Positions 1-8,382 of a stretch of 40,465 bases of DNA are shown one piece after another (position 1 is the stretch's first letter; each line of letters starts with the position of its first letter). The DNA lies in contig REEK01000092.1 in assembly GCA_007695115.1 (NCBI GenBank), positions 1-40,465 of the forward strand, written 5' to 3'. The stretch is from Sphaerobacteraceae bacterium (lineage in GTDB: Bacteria; Chloroflexota; Chloroflexia; Thermomicrobiales; Thermomicrobiaceae). The position numbers and the translations under genes were made by a program. Under the pieces are notes generated by a model. It was not told the DNA's origin. It saw only the letters and a list, made by a program, of their open reading frames with translations, and searched no databases.

Positions 1-1193
1 GCCTCGTCCACCAGATCGATCGCCTTGTCGGGCAGGAAGCGATTGGTAATGTACCGATCAGACAGCATTGCCGCCGACACCAGCGCGGAGTCGAGAATCC
101 GGACGCTATGATGCAGCTCGTAGCGCTCACGGAGTCCTCGAAGGATGCTGATCGTGTCCTCTACCGTTGGTTCGCCGATCGTCACTGGCTGGAAGCGTCG
201 CTCCAGTGCGGCGTCCTTCTCGATGTGCTTGCGGTACTCATCGAGCGTGGTGGCGCCGATGGCGTGGAGCTCGCCTCGAGCCAGCATCGGCTTCAGCATG
301 TTGGAGGCATCCATGGCACCTTCAGCGGCCCCGGCCCCCACAACAGTGTGAAGCTCATCAATAAAGATGATGATCTCACCCTCGGCGTCCTGAACTTCCT
401 TGAGGACCGCTTTGAGGCGCTCCTCGAATTCGCCACGGAACTTGGCACCGGCTACCATGGCACCGAAATCGAGCTGAATCAGCTTCTTGTTCTGCAGGCC
501 CTCCGGAACGTCACCGCGAACGATGCGCTGCGCCAGTCCTTCAGCAATCGCCGTCTTGCCCACTCCGGGCTCACCGATCAGCACCGGATTGTTCTTGGTG
601 CGACGTGACAGCACCTGGATGACCCGGCGGATCTCCTCGTCCCGGCCGATAACCGGATCGATCTTCCCGGCACCTGCCTGCAGGGTGAGATCACGGCCGT
701 ACTTTTCCAGCGCCTGATAGGTGTCTTCGGGGTTCGGGTCAGTCACCCGGTGCGAGCCCCGAATCGTTGCCAGCGTCTCCTGAACCCGTTCACGAGTAAC
801 CCCGTGACGCTGAAGTGCCTTGACCGATCGACTGTCTGGAGCAGCATCGAGTGCCGCCAGCAAGAGATGCTCTGCGCTGACGTACTCATCGCCAAACTGC
901 TCCATCTCCTTCTGTGCGCGCTCCAGGGTCTTGCGCAGGTTTCCGCTCACCGCGGTCTCCGCGCTGTACTGCAGCTTAGGTGCGGCGGAAACAGCTTCCT
1001 TGAGCTCTCGCAAGAGCTCATCGCTACGGATCTCGAGCCGCTGAACGATCTGATGGACAATCCCATCGGTCTGCGATGCCAGCGCGTATAGCAAATGATC
1101 GACATCCAGTTGAGAGTGTCGCTGCTCCTCGGCCATCTGCTGCGCCTGCAGCACGGCCTCCTGTGCTTTTTGCGTAAATCGTTGTGTACTCAT
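1..1193 (-). CDS. clpB: ATP-dependent disaggregase ClpB, N-terminal part (runs off the left edge)
   Basis: ClpB is a cytoplasmic Hsp100 AAA+ disaggregase that pulls polypeptides out of aggregates together with DnaK. The window holds its first 397 residues; the rest lies beyond position 1. Visible are the Clp N-domain (about residues 1-150), then the first AAA+ module with Walker A GEPGVGKT (about 207-214), Walker B IIIFIDE (about 274-280) and the pore-loop region [12 protein letters not shown]. The start ATG at 1193 has an AGGAGAG ribosome-binding site about 10 nt upstream. The middle domain that separates ClpB from ClpC/ClpA is not in view, so the name rests on the N-domain, the NBD1 sequence and the adjacent hspR. 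The gene lies 115 bp downstream of hspR on the same strand, with a hairpin between them. Confidence 0.93.
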   Translation of the reverse strand, partial: MSTQRFTQKAQEAVLQAQQMAEEQRHSQLDVDHLLYALASQTDGIVHQIVQRLEIRSDELLRELKEAVSAAPKLQYSAETAVSGNLRKTLERAQKEMEQFGDEYVSAEHLLLAALDAAPDSRSVKALQRHGVTRERVQETLATIRGSHRVTDPNPEDTYQALEKYGRDLTLQAGAGKIDPVIGRDEEIRRVIQVLSRRTKNNPVLIGEPGVGKTAIAEGLAQRIVRGDVPEGLQNKKLIQLDFGAMVAGAKFRGEFEERLKAVLKEVQDAEGEIIIFIDELHTVVGAGAAEGAMDASNMLKPMLARGELHAIGATTLDEYRKHIEKDAALERRFQPVTIGEPTVEDTISILRGLRERYELHHSVRILDSALVSAAMLSDRYITNRFLPDKAIDLVDE

Positions 1194-1246
1194 AATCAGT
1201 CTCTCTCCTGATTGATTGGTCCGTTCAATAGCGCTGAGCGAAACAA

Positions 1247-1276
1247 AACCGACCTCCTGTGATGTGGAGATCGGTT
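1247..1276 (-). terminator. Terminator-like hairpin between hspR and clpB
   Basis: Read on the minus strand, this is an 11-bp stem with one G-U pair (arms AACCGATCTCC and GGAGGTCGGTT) and an 8-nt loop, followed by TTTGTTT. It sits after the hspR stop and about 53 bp before the clpB start, so it could partly terminate hspR transcripts or attenuate clpB. The tail is not a pure U-run, so efficiency is uncertain. Confidence 0.5.
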
Positions 1277-1308
1277 ACCTTGGTTCTGCAATGAGGGCAC
1301 TGGCTCGT

Positions 1309-1665
1309 TCAACGCCTCACGGAGTAGCCCAGCAATCGCAAGGTATCTTCAACCTCCTCGACCACCTCTCGCAGTGGTGAGTTTTGTTCTCCATCGAGCG
1401 CCGCCAGACGCTGATGAATCCTGTGTAGCCGCTTTGTCACCTGCAACGCCATCTCGACACCCGCCAGGTTGATGCCCCGGTTCTCTACCAGGTGCTTTAC
1501 CTGCCGGAGCGATTCCAGATCCTCGGCTGAATACAGACGCAGGTTACCGGTCGTCCGCGATGGAGCAACGAATCCCTCACGCTCATATTTCCGGAGCGTC
1601 TGTGGATGCAATTCCAGCAGCCGGGCTGCCACACTTATGACGTATAGCGGTTCATTGTGGCGCAT
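1309..1665 (-). CDS. hspR: MerR-family heat-shock repressor HspR
   Basis: This 118-aa protein is a small MerR-type DNA-binding regulator. The N-terminal winged helix-turn-helix carries the family signature (YVISVAARLLELHPQTLRKYE, then a wing ending in GNLRLYSAEDLESL). A dimerisation helix follows with the HspR-like stretch VKHLVENRGINLAGVEMAL. HspR normally represses dnaK and clpB operons by binding HAIR inverted repeats and is titrated by DnaK. It is encoded directly upstream of clpB, which fits autoregulation of a heat-shock unit. I did not find a clear HAIR box in front of it. The ATG at 1665 has GGGGAG about 6 nt upstream and a very good sigma-70-type promoter 38 bp further up. Confidence 0.9.
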   Translation of the reverse strand: MRHNEPLYVISVAARLLELHPQTLRKYEREGFVAPSRTTGNLRLYSAEDLESLRQVKHLVENRGINLAGVEMALQVTKRLHRIHQRLAALDGEQNSPLREVVEEVEDTLRLLGYSVRR

Positions 1666-1702
1666 TGTTGCTCCCCGATAACCCGATTCCTGACTAGTGC
1701 GT

Positions 1703-1731
1703 AGTATAACAGCTTACACAGACCATATCAA
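1703..1731 (-). promoter_or_regulatory. Sigma-70-type promoter of hspR(-clpB)
   Basis: On the minus strand TTGATA (1731-1726) and TATACT (1708-1703) are separated by exactly 17 bp. Predicted transcription starts near 1696, about 30 nt upstream of the hspR ATG. This is one of the two best -35/-10 matches in the window. No HAIR operator overlaps it visibly. Confidence 0.7.
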
Positions 1732-2058
1732 CTTTGATTCAGGCGTCGAGGCGGGGTTAGTCCCTGCATTGCACGACCAAACCCTGGTCGAAGCCAGGAC
1801 TTCGCTGCGTCTATTCGAAGTAGCGACGGTGTATGGACAGTCGCGAACTAGTTTCCGCTGATCAGCTCCAGTTGCCCGCGGATTTCACCGGCTGGATTCT
1901 GAGTTGTGTGCACGTTGACTTACGCATTGCCAGCGATGTTGCCGTTGGCCGGGGGTCGCTGCAGGAACTCATCATCGCCAATCTGCAGTTTCGAGCAAGT
2001 CGAGATCTGGATCACTCGATGCTCTGAGAAGGTGGAGATTTGAAGTGGTGTGGGGCGT
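1732..2058. other. Non-coding gap between alkA 3' end and hspR promoter
   Basis: This 327-bp interval has no gene I can support. A 64-codon open frame (1833-2027, plus) and an antisense frame lack ribosome-binding sites and recognisable sequence. Short inverted repeats occur (CCTGG-6 nt-CCAGG near 1783-1798 and ACTTCG...CGAAGT near 1799-1821). They could serve as a weak terminator for alkA, but no U-run follows. Confidence 0.4.
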
Positions 2059-2970
2059 TCAGGGCTGGAGTTGAAACCGCTCTGCGGACAGGATGAAGTA
2101 GGCGATGTAGGCGCGACGTTCACCAAACGGCTCGTAGAGTTCGCGGACTTCGGCCTGGGTCGGCATTCGACCACCCATCATCCAGAGACCGGTAGAGCGC
2201 CGGATGCCGAGGTCACCCGCTGGTACGACCGACATCCGACCCATGACGTTCACCAGAAACCACTCGGCGGTCCATGGCCCGATACCTGGCATGGCTACCA
2301 GGTGGGTCGCGATCGCCTGATCGGACTCGCGGTCGAGCTGTTCGAGTGAGAGCTCGCCACGTTTACAGGCCTCGGCAACGGCGAGAATCGCCTTCGTCTT
2401 GTTTCCGGTCATCCCGAGCGAGGCCAGTCGATCCCGGCTGACGCCACCCAGTGATTCAGGGGCCGGAAACGTCCAGTATTCCTCTCCATCGTGAGAGACG
2501 AACTGGCCGAACGCCTCGACGAACCGGCCGCGGACCACAGCCGCACCGGCGATGCTGATCAGCTGGGCGAGAATCGAGGACACCAGGCCTTCGAACGGTG
2601 TGGGGTCAATTGTCCGGCGCAATCCGGCAAGAGCACCTGTGAGGGGCCACAGGTCTGGTGAAGAATCGAGTGTTGCATGAACGTCGGCAATTGGCTCATC
2701 GATCGCCAGCTGGCGGTGAAGTTGGCCGATTGCATGATCGACATCAGCGAAATCATCTGCTGAAACGACCTCGATTGAAACTGGTGCGCTGAGTTGGGGA
2801 TCTTCCGCCTGAGATGCTTCCAGAAGGACCACTCCGCCATCGGTGGCGAAGGCCCGCCGAAACCCGGAGGCGGTAACACGATCGACGCGTTCTGCCGGAA
2901 ACCGACTGAACGCGCCGATCGTTCGAGAGAGTGAATATGGAGCCATCGGAGTGACGCTCCAACCGGTCAC
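2059..2970 (-). CDS. alkA: DNA-3-methyladenine glycosylase II (AlkA-like)
   Basis: A base-excision-repair glycosylase of the HhH-GPD superfamily, 303 aa, which removes alkylated purines from DNA. The C-terminal half shows the helix-hairpin-helix LVAMPGIGPWTAEW, followed by the catalytic aspartate in VVPAGDLGIRRS. The upstream helices (SSILAQLISIAGAAVVRGRF) fit the GPD fold. The N-terminal ~100 residues would be the AlkA-type beta domain. The start is GTG at 2970, overlapping the upstream carboxypeptidase stop as GTGA, so translation is probably coupled. This pairing of DNA repair with cell-wall metabolism probably reflects co-transcription rather than a shared pathway. Confidence 0.88.
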   Translation of the reverse strand: MTGWSVTPMAPYSLSRTIGAFSRFPAERVDRVTASGFRRAFATDGGVVLLEASQAEDPQLSAPVSIEVVSADDFADVDHAIGQLHRQLAIDEPIADVHATLDSSPDLWPLTGALAGLRRTIDPTPFEGLVSSILAQLISIAGAAVVRGRFVEAFGQFVSHDGEEYWTFPAPESLGGVSRDRLASLGMTGNKTKAILAVAEACKRGELSLEQLDRESDQAIATHLVAMPGIGPWTAEWFLVNVMGRMSVVPAGDLGIRRSTGLWMMGGRMPTQAEVRELYEPFGERRAYIAYFILSAERFQLQP

Positions 2971-4649
2971 TCCTCGTTTTCCAGTTCCTGGATGACCATG
3001 CCGAACAGGTGGGACAGTTCTTCATTCTGCTTGAAGGCCAACTGGACAACCGTCAGCAATCGTCTCGCGTCATTACTTCTCTGATTCATCGAATACGCCT
3101 TGGCAACCGCCACGTAACCCATCGGCTGCATTCGCCAGAAACCGGGGCACTTCGTGACATCAACGTCTGGATCACGCTCGAGCGCCAGGCGGAACTCTTC
3201 AGTCGCCAGATGATAGCGGCCCTGCATTGCCAGCTTGATCGCGTTCTCGGCGCGCCAGCGTGCCGGGGACACGGAAACCGTCGACGGGAGTGATCCCGCG
3301 TTGGTCTTTTGCAGATCTTCGCGCAACGTCGGACGGCGATCCCGCTGTGATGTGCGCAGGCGTTCGATTCCTTCGGATGACCCGTGAAGCTCGCTCGTCG
3401 TGGTTGGTTCCCAGCCACCGGTCGGGCGCTCGTGGCGCTGATGGCGAGTTGATCGCTTGAATATTCGATCTGTTGATGGCAATGACGGCGGCGATGGCAG
3501 GCGCCAGCGCAATCGTGTGCCCTGCGCGAAGACCAGCGCACCCATGCCGATGATGGCCTGATGATAGAGAACCAGTGCCAGCGCTACGGCCATCATCCCG
3601 AAGACGATGACTGCCCAGCGCCAGGACGCCGAATCCTCGGCACCCATCGGAGTACTCGGGCGCACCACGGCTTCATGGTCGCTCACCCGATCGACGGTCA
3701 GATTACCGCCCACCGATGTTCCGGCCGCCAGGTCTGGAACATCGAGTCCGGTGACTCCGGCTACACCGATGACTGGCCGCGTTGAATCGTCCGGATTCTC
3801 AGCCAGTTGCTCAAAGCCGTAGTTCAGCAGGTACTCCGCGTCGGAATACCAGTGCTCGCGGGTGCTGCCCAGCAAGACCACGATCACTCGATGACCGTCG
3901 CGCTCGGCAACCTGAACGAGACTGTGACCCGCTTTGGTGGTAATCCCTGTCTTGCCACCGATCAGGCCCGGGTAAACATCGAGGAACTGGTTGACGTTGT
4001 AGAACTCGCGGCCATCGCCCGAATAGTACGGGGTCGAGATCAGCTGCTCGAAGACCGGATTGTCGAGCGCGTACATCGTCATCGCAGCGACATCGCTTGC
4101 AGACGAAAGGTGGCCACTCTGATCAAGTCCGTGCGGGTTTCGCAGCGTGGTGTTGCTCAGTCCGAGCCGCTCGGCAGTCGCGTTGGCACGATCGACAAAC
4201 CGAGCCACCGACTCTTGAGGAGAATCTCCCGGAAGGTACCCGAGCTCTCGTGCAATCGTCATCGCGGAATCGTTACCAGATGTCAGAAGCAGTCCGTGAA
4301 GCAGGGTTTCCAGCTTCACGGTTTCGCCAGCGGTCAACCCGATCGACGCCTCGCCGACGAGATCGTACTCGTCCACGGTCACTTCAGCTTCCAACGCCGC
4401 TGTTTCCAGCGCAACGATCGACGTGAAGATCTTGGTCAGGCTGGCCGGTGGAACCGGATCGTCCATCCCCTGGTCGAAGAGGACCTGTCCGGACTCCGCA
4501 TCCACCACGATCGCATTCCGAGCCATCAATGGCGAATCGGCGTCATCCGTCTCCTGAGCTGCAATGTTTGTGATCGCGCCAGGCTGAACCAGCACGCTGA
4601 CGACCAGTAGTGTGACGACGAGAAGGACTCGCGGCATCATCCGATTCAC
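2967..4649 (-). CDS. D-alanyl-D-alanine carboxypeptidase (DacF/PBP5 type) with cytoplasmic TPR-like tail
   Basis: A penicillin-binding-protein-family enzyme (S11) expected to trim the terminal D-Ala of peptidoglycan stem peptides outside the membrane. Numbering from GTG 4649: signal peptide about 4-32, SLTK (S70, K73), SGN 124-126 and KTG 233-235, all intact. A beta-rich domain follows, then a membrane segment about 343-375. After it come about 185 residues: a basic, low-complexity linker and a helical C-terminus (from about 465, RAENAIKLAMQGRYHLATEEF...) that looks like TPR repeats and would be cytoplasmic. Ordinary family members end with a short amphipathic anchor. GTG 4649 is preferred because GGAAGGGG lies 8 nt upstream; a further upstream GTG (4694) has no ribosome-binding site. 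It overlaps alkA. Confidence 0.88.
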   Translation of the reverse strand: MNRMMPRVLLVVTLLVVSVLVQPGAITNIAAQETDDADSPLMARNAIVVDAESGQVLFDQGMDDPVPPASLTKIFTSIVALETAALEAEVTVDEYDLVGEASIGLTAGETVKLETLLHGLLLTSGNDSAMTIARELGYLPGDSPQESVARFVDRANATAERLGLSNTTLRNPHGLDQSGHLSSASDVAAMTMYALDNPVFEQLISTPYYSGDGREFYNVNQFLDVYPGLIGGKTGITTKAGHSLVQVAERDGHRVIVVLLGSTREHWYSDAEYLLNYGFEQLAENPDDSTRPVIGVAGVTGLDVPDLAAGTSVGGNLTVDRVSDHEAVVRPSTPMGAEDSASWRWAVIVFGMMAVALALVLYHQAIIGMGALVFAQGTRLRWRLPSPPSLPSTDRIFKRSTRHQRHERPTGGWEPTTTSELHGSSEGIERLRTSQRDRRPTLREDLQKTNAGSLPSTVSVSPARWRAENAIKLAMQGRYHLATEEFRLALERDPDVDVTKCPGFWRMQPMGYVAVAKAYSMNQRSNDARRLLTVVQLAFKQNEELSHLFGMVIQELENEE

Positions 4650-4954
4650 CCGGCATTCCCCTTCCGAACCCAAAATCCCTTGACAATCTGTCACGCTAGC
4701 AAAGTTTCGTATATGTGATCACCGGGAGCGATCACTGTTCACCCGTGCATGGCGCTCATCAGAATGTTGATGACAGTGTAGCACCCTGAACGTGTACGTA
4801 CAAGTAGTTCTTCCGTGGTATTTTCGGGCTAGTTTCGCTCGATCCGGTGCCGGTCAGCACAGGAAACAGGCGTGGTACCATCATTTCCAGCAATTCGCGG
4901 GATTACCCACTGCCTTGACCACTCGATCAACTATTGGTTCCGGAAGCGAGCGAC
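4650..4954. other. Divergent intergenic region between dac and the DUF362 gene
   Basis: This 305-bp interval separates two divergently transcribed genes. It holds an inverted repeat GTGATC-9 nt-GATCAC (4715-4735), a TATACG hexamer on the minus strand next to that repeat, the palindrome TGTACGTACA (4793-4802) and, on the plus strand, an extended -10 TGG-TATTTT (4816-4824). I see no gene in it. Confidence 0.5.
4793..4802. promoter_or_regulatory. Palindromic operator candidate TGTACGTACA
   Basis: A perfect 10-bp palindrome sits at the -35 position of the extended -10 element TGG-TATTTT (4816-4824) that would drive the DUF362 gene. The half-motif TGTACGTA recurs as an inverted pair at 8204-8232, upstream of the MFS gene. 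A shared repressor is inferred from this recurrence. Confidence 0.4.
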
Positions 4955-6169
4955 ATGATGAGTTATGACTTCCTCGGCAAGGGAAAGGTCGCGGTTACGA
5001 AGTCACGACCCGAGACCGTTCTCGACGATATCGGCGAGCTGATGACTCTTGCAGACTACCAGTCCGCATTGCGAAGCGACCTTGCCACGATCCTCAAGAT
5101 CAACACGTCCTGGCAAACCTGGTACCCCTCCGCTTCCTCCAGTCCATGGCAGATCGAAGGGGTTGTTCGCCAGCTCCAGAAGGATGGCTATAAACGACTC
5201 ATCGCCGGTCAGAACGACACAGTCATGGTCGATACCTACGCCGGAGAGCGAAACAACAAACACAAGTACGTCATCGACAAGTACGGTGTCGAGAACGTCC
5301 ACCTCAATGAACCGCATGTGGAGTGGATCACCTACGAGCCGCAGGCAGAGATGTTGGTTCTCCATGACATCTTCCCGGAGGGGATCAAGATTCCCCGAAT
5401 GTTCGTTGACAAGAACGTCATCCAGCTTCCGACAATCAAGACGCATGTCCTGACCACGATCGCCGGGGCGATGTCGAACGCCTTCGGCGGATTGCTGGAT
5501 CATCGACGTCACTGGACGAATTCCGTGATCCACCAGGCGCTGGTCGATCTTCTCGTGATCCAGCGCGAGATTCATCCGGGAATCTTCGCCGTAACCGACG
5601 GTACGTTCGCTGGAGACGGCGCCGGACCACGCGCTATGCGAGTTCACGAAAAGGATATTCTGCTGGCAAGTGCTGACCAGGTGGCAATCGACGCCATCAG
5701 CGCCAGATTGCAGGGATTCGATCCGATGGAGATCGACTTCATCCGGTTGGCCCATGATCGAGGTCTGGGTATCGGTGATCCGAAAGAGATCGAGATCGTC
5801 GGCTATGACATCTCGCTCGAGGAAGCCTGGAACTTCAGTCAAGACGACACGGTGATCAGCAGAGGTCAGAAGCTGATCCATCATGGCCCACTGAAGCCGG
5901 TCGAGAAGCCGTTGCTCCAGTCACCGGTATTGAGCTGTGCGAGTTTCGCGTCGAACGTCTATCACAACGTCTACTGGTACCCGTTCGTTGGGCGGGAACG
6001 CGCCAGAGCAGCCCTGGAGACGAAATGGGGCAAGCTGTTCAAGAGTTACGATGATGGTCGAGTAACGCTACCCGGGCCAGAGCCTAAAGCTACCGCAATC
6101 GCGCTTGCAATGGTTGCCGTGCTGATCTGGCTCGTTGCCACGGTGATCACAAAACTGTTTCGACGCTAG
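4955..6169 (+). CDS. DUF362-domain protein with C-terminal membrane anchor
   Basis: A 404-aa member of the DUF362 family of unknown function. Recognisable family blocks are the N-terminal VAVTKSRPETV, ILKINTSW, the central LPTIKTHVLTTIAGAMSNAFGG, and VTDGTFAGDGAGPR followed by ADQVAIDA. Many DUF362 proteins carry ferredoxin-type cysteine clusters; this one has none. The last ~20 residues (MVAVLIWLVATVITKLFRR) form a single hydrophobic helix with a basic end, so the protein is probably tail-anchored facing the cytoplasm. ATG 4955 is chosen because GGAAG lies 8 nt upstream; an upstream in-frame TTG (4934) lacks a ribosome-binding site. The 3' end overlaps the convergent deacetylase gene by 4 bp. 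Confidence 0.75.
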   Translation: MMSYDFLGKGKVAVTKSRPETVLDDIGELMTLADYQSALRSDLATILKINTSWQTWYPSASSSPWQIEGVVRQLQKDGYKRLIAGQNDTVMVDTYAGERNNKHKYVIDKYGVENVHLNEPHVEWITYEPQAEMLVLHDIFPEGIKIPRMFVDKNVIQLPTIKTHVLTTIAGAMSNAFGGLLDHRRHWTNSVIHQALVDLLVIQREIHPGIFAVTDGTFAGDGAGPRAMRVHEKDILLASADQVAIDAISARLQGFDPMEIDFIRLAHDRGLGIGDPKEIEIVGYDISLEEAWNFSQDDTVISRGQKLIHHGPLKPVEKPLLQSPVLSCASFASNVYHNVYWYPFVGRERARAALETKWGKLFKSYDDGRVTLPGPEPKATAIALAMVAVLIWLVATVITKLFRR

Positions 6170-7116
6170 CGGAACCGGCTCTCGCTCGACCACACGCCAG
6201 CAGCCGCGTCATCCTGAACTTCGCTCCCGGAGATCACGCTCGTCGTGAAATCCCAGACGCGTGCCTGGATCAGCGCACGCATCTGATTCAGGGCATCCGA
6301 TAGTTCCGATCCGGTCTCTGCGCGAAACCGGGATGCCGGATCAGCATATTGACCTTCAACGAAATCCTCGACAGTTGCGAACTCATAGCCGAGATCACGG
6401 AAGCCCTCGATGATCTTGCGCAGCGCCATTCCGTCAGTCGAACCGTGGCCTATGTGCATCAGAATATTGGCGCCCGGTTCGGCAGCGTCCAGCGCGCGCC
6501 GCGTGACGTCCGATACGTCATGCCCGTACCACCCATAGGTGTCGACAGTCCACATGATGTTCTCAGTGAATCCAGCCTCGGCGAACGCTTCCAGCGTTGC
6601 GTCATCATAATCACCGTATGGAGGTCGGACATACGGGCGGGTGGTTACGCCGACCTGCGACATCACCAGTTCATCGGTACGCACCAGCTGCTCGATGATT
6701 TCGTCGCGGGACAACGGCTCAGTTGGTTCATGGATACTGGAGCCGGTGTACTCTCCGGTGAACGAGAAATGGTGCCACGTGTGATTGATCAGGTGGTGAC
6801 CTTCATCCACGATCCGCCGCATCAGATCGGGGTTGTTCTCGGCCCAGACGCCGGTGATCGCCCATGTGGAGACCACTCCGTATCTCCGGAGGATGTCGAG
6901 CACCTCCGCCCCATCTCCGCGATCGAAGGTCACATCGAACGTCAGGGCAACGACCTTTTCGTCCGTCTCGAACGTATCCCGCGTGATTACCTTTCCCGAC
7001 TCCGCGGATCCAGAAGGTGCGGCAAACACGCCAACGAACAAGCCGGCGACAAGAGTGCTGAGAAATACGGCAAACGTCAGTGAGCGGAGCATAATGGCCT
7101 GACCGGTTCTCGTCAT
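6166..7116 (-). CDS. Secreted polysaccharide deacetylase (NodB homology domain)
   Basis: A carbohydrate esterase family 4 protein (316 aa) expected to deacetylate peptidoglycan or another N-acetylated glycan outside the membrane. A signal peptide or anchor covers about residues 10-38. Motif 1 reads VALTFDVTFDRGDG instead of the usual TFDDG. Motif 2 is NHTWHH, motif 3 is RPPYGDYD, and the C-terminal histidine motif is LMHIGH. The metal-binding histidines are therefore present, but the second aspartate of motif 1 is valine, as in PdaB-like branches. The start could be ATG 7116 or ATG 7092; neither has a strong ribosome-binding site. It lies 14 bp after the GNAT gene and is probably co-transcribed with it. 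Confidence 0.85.
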   Translation of the reverse strand: MTRTGQAIMLRSLTFAVFLSTLVAGLFVGVFAAPSGSAESGKVITRDTFETDEKVVALTFDVTFDRGDGAEVLDILRRYGVVSTWAITGVWAENNPDLMRRIVDEGHHLINHTWHHFSFTGEYTGSSIHEPTEPLSRDEIIEQLVRTDELVMSQVGVTTRPYVRPPYGDYDDATLEAFAEAGFTENIMWTVDTYGWYGHDVSDVTRRALDAAEPGANILMHIGHGSTDGMALRKIIEGFRDLGYEFATVEDFVEGQYADPASRFRAETGSELSDALNQMRALIQARVWDFTTSVISGSEVQDDAAAGVWSSESRFR

Positions 7117-7130
7117 TAGCAGGAATGAAT

Positions 7131-8102
7131 TCAGTGCGCGTGGGATGGTGCCGGGCGCTCATGCACGGCGGTATCTTCGCGTCTTCTCCGCCATGGCAAC
7201 ACTCGTCTGATGGATCGCGAGGAGAGTATCTTTCGGGTGCTCCTGAACGCGAACCGGGCTATACGCTTCAAGACAGGTCCGGGTGCATCGTACCTGTAGA
7301 CCTCGATGAAGCAGCGAGACTCGAAGCCGAGCGACTCATAGATCGATCTGGCCCGGGCAGTCGATTGCAGAACTGCCAGCCGACATCCCATCTCGCGAGC
7401 CTGGGTCAGCGCGAACCAGGTCAAATAGGTCCCGAGCCCCATGCCCCGCATTTCGGGAATGGTGGAGACGAGATAGACCCCGGCAACACCATCTTTCACG
7501 AACAGAGAACAGGCCGCAACCGGCCGATCTCCGAGAAACGCCAGGAGATGACGCATGTCCTGGTTCGAACCCGCGTCCAGCGATTGCGCAAGGCGGCTGC
7601 GAGCGGACCGGGGAAACCGGAAACTCCGCGCCACGACGTTAGTCCAGTCATCCCGGTGGCTAGATGTATTCACCCGGGTGACCGTCAGTCCATCAGGGAC
7701 GGCCGGCGGAGTTCCGAGGTTTTCGAGATCATGTGACATGCCGATCCAGTCATCGTAGCGGCTGAATCCGTGCTCGACCAGCCTCGTCCCGAGGTCCGAC
7801 GGACTCACGGTGGGGCCGACGAACCAGGTCACGGCGGCGCTTCGTTGCCGGAAGGTGCGCTTGACCCTCTCGATCGCAGAGTCGGCGGTCTGTCGATCGA
7901 GATGAGATTCCAGCACCCTGTTGAGGTAGGCACAACCGCTGTACTCCCAGCGAATGTCGTCACCGCTGTAGAGCTCGCCTCCCTCTGCCTCACCGAGGCG
8001 AACCCAGTAATCAGAGAGATTTGACTCGATCAATGCAGAAATTGAATCGACTCGTGGCGTTTGATCCGTTGAAAGATCGCTCGAATGGACTGAATCAACC
8101 AC
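7131..8102 (-). CDS. GNAT-family N-acetyltransferase
   Basis: A 323-aa protein with a C-terminal GNAT domain. The acetyl-CoA-binding motif A is clear (VYLVSTIPEMRGMGLGTYL, containing RGMGLG), followed by the motif B stretch QSTARARSIYESLGF. The N-terminal ~130 residues resemble a degenerate second GNAT-like half, as in double-GNAT proteins, though this is an impression only. The last ~45 residues are very basic (RRVLPWRRRRED). The substrate cannot be told. The start is GTG 8102 with GGGGAA about 5 nt upstream. It precedes the deacetylase gene by 14 bp on the same strand. Confidence 0.75.
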   Translation of the reverse strand: MVDSVHSSDLSTDQTPRVDSISALIESNLSDYWVRLGEAEGGELYSGDDIRWEYSGCAYLNRVLESHLDRQTADSAIERVKRTFRQRSAAVTWFVGPTVSPSDLGTRLVEHGFSRYDDWIGMSHDLENLGTPPAVPDGLTVTRVNTSSHRDDWTNVVARSFRFPRSARSRLAQSLDAGSNQDMRHLLAFLGDRPVAACSLFVKDGVAGVYLVSTIPEMRGMGLGTYLTWFALTQAREMGCRLAVLQSTARARSIYESLGFESRCFIEVYRYDAPGPVLKRIARFAFRSTRKILSSRSIRRVLPWRRRREDTAVHERPAPSHAH

Positions 8103-8203
8103 AAAGTTCCCCGTTCAGATGAAAGCCTGGTCAGACAGGAATTACTCCGATCCTGTGCGCTATCGATGCCGCCCCCAAGAGCAACGGCTTTCGTCTCAGT
8201 CTA

Positions 8204-8232
8204 TACGTACATAATACATAAAGTTGTACGTA
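8204..8232. promoter_or_regulatory. Inverted-repeat operator candidate TACGTACA-13 bp-TGTACGTA
   Basis: Two perfect 8-bp half-sites in inverted orientation lie 21 bp apart centre to centre, that is two helical turns, between the divergent GNAT and MFS genes. The same half-motif forms the palindrome at 4793-4802. The spacing fits a dimeric or tetrameric repressor. The regulator is not identified. Confidence 0.45.
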
Positions 8233-8382
8233 CGTTACTGCTCAGCAAGGCCATGCAGAAACGATGCCAGCACTCTTAGCCAAGAATCCTGTATCGAGGA
8301 TGCCATGGGGTAATCGGGCGATTCTCGTACAATGAGCGGGCGAACTGACTGGATCGCGCCCGGATCTCAGGAGGGACCAAAA

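Noticed and set aside
1833-2027. Possible 64-aa gene in the alkA-hspR gap
   Set aside because: No ribosome-binding site, no recognisable sequence, and an overlapping antisense frame of similar quality. The gap is better left non-coding.
3807-4610. 267-codon plus-strand open frame
   Set aside because: Antisense to the D,D-carboxypeptidase, whose catalytic motifs prove the minus strand is coding. The translation shows no family features.
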